Assembly: GCA_963705835.1 (NCBI GenBank)
Contig: CAVPLC010000108.1
Coordinates: forward strand, 5,919 to 69,918
DNA: 64,000 nucleotides
Source of the DNA: Palsa-504 sp963705835
GTDB taxonomy: Bacteria; Actinomycetota; Actinomycetes; Streptosporangiales; Streptosporangiaceae
Direction of reading: 5' to 3'
Shown: piece after piece, positions 59,067 through 64,000 of the stretch
Numbering within the stretch: position 1 is the first letter of the stretch
Layout of the letters: every line of letters starts with the position of its first letter
Translations under genes and position numbers: made by a program
The notes under the pieces: model-generated
Told to the model about the DNA's origin: nothing
Databases searched by the model: none
Seen by the model: the letters and a program-made list of their open reading frames with translations, nothing else

Positions 59067-59558
59067 ATGCAACCAGAGCAGGGGCCGCAATGGCGGCCGC
59101 TGAAACGCCATGACAGCCACGTGGCGGAGCAGATGGTGGCGCGGGCGGCGGAGCTGGCCCGCGATTCCCACGCGCGGACCCGGCACGCGGCCGTGCTCGT
59201 GCGGGACGGCAGCCTGTTGGGGTGGGGAACCAACGGCGTGCCGTATCCCGGCGAGGATCACTGCTACTGCAAGTTCGGCGAGGTCGGCCATCACGACCTG
59301 TGCCGGACCCACGCGGAGCAGCGGGCCATCACGCTGGCCCGTGAGGGTGACGGCTGGCAGATGCTGCAGGGATCAAAGCTGATCTACGTGCGACTGGAAG
59401 CCGACGACTCGGTGCGGCTGCAGGAGCCTGCATTCTGCACCCGCTGCAGCCGCCTGGCGCTGTCCCTGGGCGTGGCGGAGTGGATCTTCGCTCTCTCCGA
59501 AGGGCTGGTCGGCTACTCAGCCGCAGACTACGACAAGATCGCCCAGCTCAGGTGGTAG
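59067..59558 (+). CDS. Cytidine/dCMP deaminase-like zinc protein
   Basis: The protein has 163 residues. The zinc site is visible: CRTHAEQRAITLA (HAE) and AFCTRCSRLALSLGVAEWIFAL (C-x2-C). The N-terminal helix HVAEQMVARAAELARDSHARTRHAAVLVRDGSLLGWGTNGVPYPGEDH matches the dCMP-deaminase style. The usual PC of the PCxxC motif is FC here. GGAGGG lies 8 nt before ATG 59067. The substrate is uncertain; nucleotide or a secondary metabolite. Confidence 0.75.
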   Translation: MQPEQGPQWRPLKRHDSHVAEQMVARAAELARDSHARTRHAAVLVRDGSLLGWGTNGVPYPGEDHCYCKFGEVGHHDLCRTHAEQRAITLAREGDGWQMLQGSKLIYVRLEADDSVRLQEPAFCTRCSRLALSLGVAEWIFALSEGLVGYSAADYDKIAQLRW

Positions 59559-59561
59559 AAG

Positions 59562-60820
59562 CTAGCCCCCGGACATTTCCCGCAGCCGCCTACCGATGAA
59601 CGACCGGGACACCTCCGCCGGCTCCAGCTCAAGCGCCGACCGGTAGGCGTCGGCCGCCTCGCCGTCGCGCCCGAGGCGCCGCAGCAACTCGGCCCGGGCG
59701 ATGTGCAGCTGAGCCCACCGCTGCAGTTGCGGGTGATGGGCCAGCGCGTCCAGGATGACCAGCCCCGCGGCCGGGCCCTCGGCCATGGCCACCGCGACCG
59801 CCCGGTTGGCCTCCACCACCGGGGTCGGCTCGTGGCGGATCAGCTCCCCGTAGAGCAACGCGATCTGCCGCCAGTCGGTGTCCCCGGCGCTTGGCGCGGT
59901 CGAGTGGCAGGCGGCGATCGCGGCGTATAGCTGGTAGCGCCCCGGCCGGCCCTGACCGAGCGCGGCCTCCAGGATCGCCTCGCCCTCGGCGATCATGTTC
60001 CGGTCCCACCGGCCGCGATCCTGGTCCTCCAGCAGTACGAGGTCTCCGAGGTCGTCGGTGCGGGCCGCCCGCCGCGCGTCGGTCAGCAACAGCAAGGCCA
60101 GCAGCCCCGCCGCCTCGGGTTCGCCGGGGAGCAGGCCGGCCACGCCGCGGGCCAGGAAGACGGCGCGATCGCACAGTTCACCGCGGACCAGCGCCTCGCC
60201 GCGGCTGGCCATGTGGCCCTCGGTGAACAGCAGGTAGATGACCCGCAGCACGGCGCCGAGCCGCTCCGGCAGGTCAGCCTCGCCCGGGATCCGGAACGGT
60301 ATGCGCGCCTCGCGGATCTTGGCCTTGGCCCGCACCAGCCGCTTGGCCATGGTCTCCTCGGGAACCAGGAACGCGGCCGCGATCTCCGCCGTGGACAGCC
60401 CGCACACCGAACGCAGCGTCAGCGCCACCCGAGCCGAGATGTCCAGCGCCGGATGGCAGCACATGAACATCAGGCCCAGCGGGTCGGCGGTGTAGCCCTT
60501 GGCGAACCAGACCTCGCCGCCTGCGCTGTCCCCAACCCGGCCTCGCCTCCGCACTCAGTAACCTCACGCATCGCAGCGGCCTCCTTGACGCCGCGGCTGG
60601 CCTCCCGCCGCAGCCGGTCGACGGCCTTGTGCCGGGCCACGCCGATGAGCCAGCCCAGCGCGTTGCCCGGCACCCCCGCGACCGGCCACCGCTCCAGCGC
60701 GACCACGCACGCGTCCTGCACGGCGTCCTCGGCCGCGTCCAGGTCACCGGTCAGGCGGCACACGGTCGCCACCGCCGCCCACCAGTGCTGGCGGATGAGC
60801 TGATCGAGCGGACCACTCAC
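59562..60820 (-). CDS. ECF42-type sigma factor with C-terminal TPR-like (DUF6596) extension, one frame change
   Basis: About 419 residues after correction. From GTG 60820 the sigma2 region reads LDQLIRQHWWAAVATVCRLTGDLDAAEDAVQDACVVALERWP and continues to about 60522. There the frame shifts by one (a base appears to be missing in GCGGCGAGG), and the rest continues as GEVWFAKGYTADPLGLMFMCCHPAL (linker and conserved CCHPAL), sigma4 LRSVCGLSTAEIAAAFLVPEETMAKRLVRAKAKIREA and the long helical extension ending FIGRRLREMSGG. GTG 60820 overlaps the stop of the YciI/DGPF gene, the standard partner of ECF42 factors. Confidence 0.85.
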
Positions 60821-61176
60821 ATCCGGGTTCCCGTGACCACGACCGGCCGCACCTCGACCGAGGCGTCTCTGGCCGCGGGGATGCTGGCCGCCCACTTGAG
60901 GGCCTCGTCGAGGTCGGCGCACTCGATGATGCTGTACCCGCCGAGCTGCTCCTTGATCTCCGCGGAAGGACCGTCGGTGATGATCGTCTCGCCGTCCCTG
61001 ACCCGTACCGTGGTGGTCGACGAGCGGGCCCCCAGCGGCGCGCAGTCGACGAGAACCCCGGCCCGGCTCATGGCCTCGACGGCCGCGCCGTACTCCCGGA
61101 TGATCTTGTCCAATTCGGGGCTCCCCGGTGCCGGGAGCGCGTCCGCCGTGCGGTTGAGCAGAAGCATGTACTTCAC
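60817..61176 (-). CDS. DGPF/YCII-family protein paired with the sigma factor
   Basis: The protein has 119 residues from GTG 61176 behind AGGAGGGA. KYMLLLNRTADALP, AMSRAGVLVDCAPLGARSSTTTVRVRDGETIITDGPSAEIKEQLGGYSIIECADLDEALKWAASIPAARDASVEVRPV is the whole YCII/DGPF domain, here with DGPS for DGPF. Such proteins are encoded next to ECF42 sigma factors, probably as targets or signal components. Confidence 0.88.
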   Translation of the reverse strand: MKYMLLLNRTADALPAPGSPELDKIIREYGAAVEAMSRAGVLVDCAPLGARSSTTTVRVRDGETIITDGPSAEIKEQLGGYSIIECADLDEALKWAASIPAARDASVEVRPVVVTGTRM

Positions 61177-61265
61177 GATCCATCCCTCCTGCAGGGTCCG
61201 AACGTCATAGGGCCTACTCCCTAATATCGAACGGGCCCCCTCCGGATGGACACCGGCCGGGAATC

Positions 61266-61907
61266 TCAGCCCGCGCGCCTGCGCGACGCGGCCGCGCCGA
61301 TATGCATCCCGGCGGCCAGCAGCAGGATGCCGACCACGGCCAGGACCCAGCCCAGCACCGCGCCGGGAAGGCCCGCGATGTCCGGCCCGAACGGCCGGTA
61401 CGCCAGCCCGCCGCCCCTGAGCAGGCTCAGGTCGGTGGCGCCGATGATGGTGAGTCCCTCGCCGAAGACCAGGAAACCGATCCAGCTCAGCCACAGCGCC
61501 CTGTTCCTTGCCGTGGCGGTCTCGCGGGGCGGCGCCTTCCCCGGCGCGGCGGCCACCCTCCGGGAGGGTGCGGCGATGGCGTCCTCGCCGTCAGCGCTCG
61601 CGGTTTCGAAGCGTGCCGTCACGGTGGCGAAGGTGACGACATCGCCGGGGCGCAGCTCGCGGGCCCTCGTCACGGCGGTCCCGTCGATGAAGGTGCCTCC
61701 GGAAGAGCCGAGGTCCTGGACGTAGACCGCGTCGCCGCGGCGCTGCAGCGCGGCGTGTGCCCGGCTCACGTGCGGATCGTTGAATCGCACCTCGCAGCCT
61801 GGCGTGCGCCCGACCACCATGTAGTCCTGACGCAGCTCGATCCGCCGGGCCCGGTCCGAGTCCGGCGCCAGGACGACCAGCAGCGGAGCGCCCTGCAAAC
61901 AGACCAT
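61266..61907 (-). CDS. FHA-domain membrane protein
   Basis: The protein has 213 residues. The FHA domain (about 20-95) has the phosphothreonine-binding motifs MVVGRTPGCEVRFNDPHVSRAHAALQRRG and DLGSSGGTFIDG. A basic linker is followed by two TM helices (about 135-155 and 180-203). It probably binds a phosphorylated partner of a Ser/Thr kinase at the membrane. GGGAGG precedes ATG 61907. Confidence 0.88.
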   Translation of the reverse strand: MVCLQGAPLLVVLAPDSDRARRIELRQDYMVVGRTPGCEVRFNDPHVSRAHAALQRRGDAVYVQDLGSSGGTFIDGTAVTRARELRPGDVVTFATVTARFETASADGEDAIAAPSRRVAAAPGKAPPRETATARNRALWLSWIGFLVFGEGLTIIGATDLSLLRGGGLAYRPFGPDIAGLPGAVLGWVLAVVGILLLAAGMHIGAAASRRRAG

Positions 61908-62049
61908 CGCCGCCTCCCTAAGCCAGGCCCGCCGGTGCATCACCGCCGCCCCGCGGCCCGCCCCCTCACCATCGGGCCGCGATCCAGGCAGCAGATCCCC
62001 TGCCAGGACGGAGCGATCATCGCCCGCCGTTGATACACCCTGCGTGGAC

Positions 62050-62403
62050 TCAGAGGGCGTAACTGCACCCGTCCCAGTACGCCTCGACCCGCGGATGACG
62101 CTTCCCGCGCAGCCCGATCTCCAGGACATCGGGCAGTCGGCCGGCCGGAATGCGGAACCAGACGTCCAGGCCCTCCGAGGGCACCGGGCTGAACCCCGAC
62201 ATGCCCGGCGGCGCTTCGGTGGCCGCGTGCATGAAGGCCGGCGTTCCCCAGCAGCACACCCGCGGATGGGCGGCCCAGACCCACACCTGACCGCCCTGCT
62301 GCCGGACGAACTCCTCCGCCTCGGGGCTCACATCAACCCGCACCGCGCCCTCCGCCTTCGGTCCGCGCCCGCTACCGCCCGCGGCCCGCACTAATCGTCT
62401 CAC
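62050..62403 (-). CDS. Small uncharacterised protein, possible HesB-like fold
   Basis: The protein has 117 residues, GTG 62403, starting 5 bp after the amidohydrolase stop. VRVDVSPEAEEFVRQQGGQVWVWAAHPRVCCWGTPAFMHA has a vicinal Cys pair, and GLDVWFRIPAGRLPDVLEIGLRGKRHPRVEAYWDGC ends the protein. The strand pattern recalls A-type iron-sulfur carriers but the C-terminal CGC signature is missing. I cannot assign a function; the operon position suggests a link with the amidohydrolase. Confidence 0.6.
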   Translation of the reverse strand: MRRLVRAAGGSGRGPKAEGAVRVDVSPEAEEFVRQQGGQVWVWAAHPRVCCWGTPAFMHAATEAPPGMSGFSPVPSEGLDVWFRIPAGRLPDVLEIGLRGKRHPRVEAYWDGCSYAL

Positions 62404-62407
62404 CTCG

Positions 62408-63948
62408 TCAGGTTGGTATCCAGGGGCCCGGCTCGTGGGCCAGCCAGTGCAGGATCTGCCCGCGGGTCACCGGGCCCCGGGCCACCCAGGGCGCCGGCAG
62501 CTCGCCCGCGTCGGCCAGCGCACGCGAGAGCGGACGGTTGCGCGAAAGCGTGTCGGCCGCCAGCGCGCAGCGGGTCGCGTGCGGGTCCAGGCCCCACAGC
62601 CGGGCCGCGTTCAGGCCGAGGACCTTCGCCTTGACCGTGTCGGTCAGGGCCGGATAGCCGTACCGCCGCTGAAACTCCCCGGAGATCTCGAACGCCCGGA
62701 AGGCCATGATCTGCGTCTGCGGCGGGCCGTACCAGAACGCTGTCGGTGCCCCACAGGACCCGGTCCTCGCCCAGCCGCGAGAGCAGCTTGCCGAGCACGT
62801 GCGCCGCCTGCACCGGGTCGGCCAGCAGGCTCCGCCACACGGTAGCCACGTCGGCCCAGACGTTGCTGTTCGGCGGCACGTTGTACCGGTCGAGCGCCCG
62901 GAGAAGGGAGTCAACCCCGACCGGGTCGGCCGGATTGTAGGGACCCTCGGCGTGCGAAGGCGTCCAGCCCGCGTGGTAGACCACGAACTGCATATCGGAG
63001 AACTGCCGGGACACGGCAACCATGTCCCGAGGCTGGTTCCAGGTGCTCTCGAAGTTCAGCAGCGGCAGTCCCTTGTGCGCGCATATGACGTTCACCCCGA
63101 GGTCGTGCGCGTGCTGGACCACAGGCAGCCCGACCGAAGGATCGTCGAGGTCGAAACCGCGCCCGCCGGGACCCCAGGCGGTGTACACCTTGAACGCGGA
63201 TACCAGGCGGGTCTCGGCGGTCGCCGTCATGCCGTCGAGGCGCTCGGCCAGCGAGCCGAAGTTGGGTGCCACCACGTTCTGCAGCAGCAGCCTGCTCTGG
63301 CCTCCCTTGGTGAGCGAACGGGCCAGTTGCCAGGTGTCGTCGGCGGCGTTGAACGGCAGCGGGTCGTTGGATTCGCCGGTGCTCGGCAGGTCCGACAGCA
63401 GCGCCACCGTGGTGTCGCTGGCCAGGAACATGTCGTGCAGGTACGCGGCGCGGTCGACGCACGTCAGGGGGTTCGCCGCGGTGCAGTCCGGCGGCACCAT
63501 GTCCAGGACCAGCCGCAGCGTGTCCGGCGCGGTGGTCCGCCAGGGCAGCGACGGCATGACGTGATGGGTGTGCACGTCGACGATGAACTCGCCCCTGCTG
63601 CCCAGCGCCGCCTGGCACTCGGGCAGCTGTTCCGGCGGCGGCGTCCGGTAGCTGCCCGCCCGGCGTGGTCGGCCCGGCCGAGGAACGCGCCGAGGACCCG
63701 GCCGAGGTGTGAGCCTGCGATGTGCACGCCGCGAGGTTGATGGTGGTCAGCAGCGCCGCCATGCCGCCCGCGGTCTGCAGGAACAGCCGCCGGTCCATGG
63801 CCAGCGCCTCGGCCGCCGCGGCCGCCCGGTCCAGCACCGCGCGGGCGAGCCGCACGTCGGCCGGCGTCGCGGCCAGCGGCAGGAACTCCCCGTTCGACAC
63901 CGGCCCGAGCACCAGCGGCAGCCGGACGTCGTCGTCATCGCCCGCCAT
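62408..63948 (-). CDS. Secreted amidohydrolase-family protein, two frame changes
   Basis: About 513 residues after correction. A 45-residue hydrophilic start leads to a Tat-like signal DRRLFLQTAGGMAALLTTINLAAC with lipobox-like LAAC. The frame shifts near 63655 (one extra G in GGGCGGG); the next part carries the metal motif EFIVDVHTHHVMPSLPW, then VICAHKGLPLL, FVVYHAGWTPS and VLWGTDS, amidohydrolase-2 type. It shifts again near 62743 to continue WYGPPQTQIMAFRAFEISGEFQRRYGYPALTD ... WLAHEPGPWIPT. ATG 63948 was chosen, ATG 63969 possible. The substrate is unknown. Confidence 0.78.
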
Positions 63949-64000
63949 CTTCCCAGTATCTCCCCCCATACCGGGGACGCGGATGATGATGCGGCGCGTC

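Overview
The window is GC-rich, densely coded DNA from an actinomycete-type (Actinomycetota) chromosome. Supporting signs are the block DUF3046 - recA - recX, followed further on by rny and miaB; the abundance of GTG/TTG starts and 4-nt overlaps; a CvnA-like sensor kinase; NB-ARC/TPR proteins; and a PPOX-type putative F420 enzyme. I found no rRNA, tRNA or CRISPR array. Coordinates and starts come from reading codons, Shine-Dalgarno (SD) spacing and recalled family sequences; no database search was run.

Layout. 0-3 kb: two tandem paralogous NB-ARC/TPR proteins with a paired palindrome between them. 3-9.2 kb: a nutrient locus with two APC permeases, a HemL-like aminotransferase and an FGGY kinase. 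9.4-16.8 kb: a small ORF plus an orphan CvnA-like kinase, an ArsR/AHSA1/YciI operon with a clear operator, a TenA-like protein, a VOC protein, a GNAT-ACT fusion, a secreted NAGPA-domain lipoprotein and a DUF4282 membrane protein. 17.1-21.2 kb: a probable biological-conflict or signalling cassette (Trypco1 protein, trypsin-FGE fusion, GT4 glycosyltransferase, unknown protein). 21.2-26.8 kb: an Lhr-type helicase and a lipoprotein. 26.8-29.8 kb: amino-sugar catabolism (DeoR regulator, SIS-domain isomerase, nagA). 29.8-34.7 kb: septum-formation-like protein, DUF3046, PPOX protein, SOS-controlled recA carrying a homing intein, and recX. 34.8-42.8 kb: an arsenic/heavy-metal island (two ArsI/CadI enzymes, three stand-alone ArsR-type regulators, ArsM, a CDF-like transporter, an ArsR-ArsC fusion, an aquaporin, a CoA-disulfide-reductase-like flavoenzyme). 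It runs directly into the phosphate system pstS-pstS-pstC-pstA-pstB-uspA-phoU (41.6-48.2 kb). 48.6-53.7 kb: rny, an S9 peptidase and miaB. 54-58.1 kb: a large secreted GH3 glycosidase interrupted by many frame changes. 58.1-64 kb: a methyltransferase, a deaminase-like protein, an ECF42-type sigma factor with its DGPF/YciI partner, an FHA membrane protein, a small unknown protein and a secreted amidohydrolase.

A recurring feature is the single-base frame change inside otherwise well-conserved proteins: the 20.1-kb unknown gene, lhr, the SIS isomerase, both pstS genes, the sigma factor, the amidohydrolase (twice) and the GH3 gene (over 15 sites). Reading frame and family motifs continue across each site with no scattered stops, so base-call or assembly error is the simplest explanation; real decay of the GH3 gene cannot be excluded from sequence alone. 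One frame change makes the isomerase and nagA look like a single long ORF, which they are not.

Most interesting: the RecA intein with Ala in place of the penultimate His; the ars island without a recognisable ArsB/Acr3 pump but with an aquaporin and a PstS gene leading into the Pst operon; the Trypco1/trypsin-FGE/GT4 cassette with its unrecognised fourth gene; and a roughly 25-bp intergenic motif present three times.
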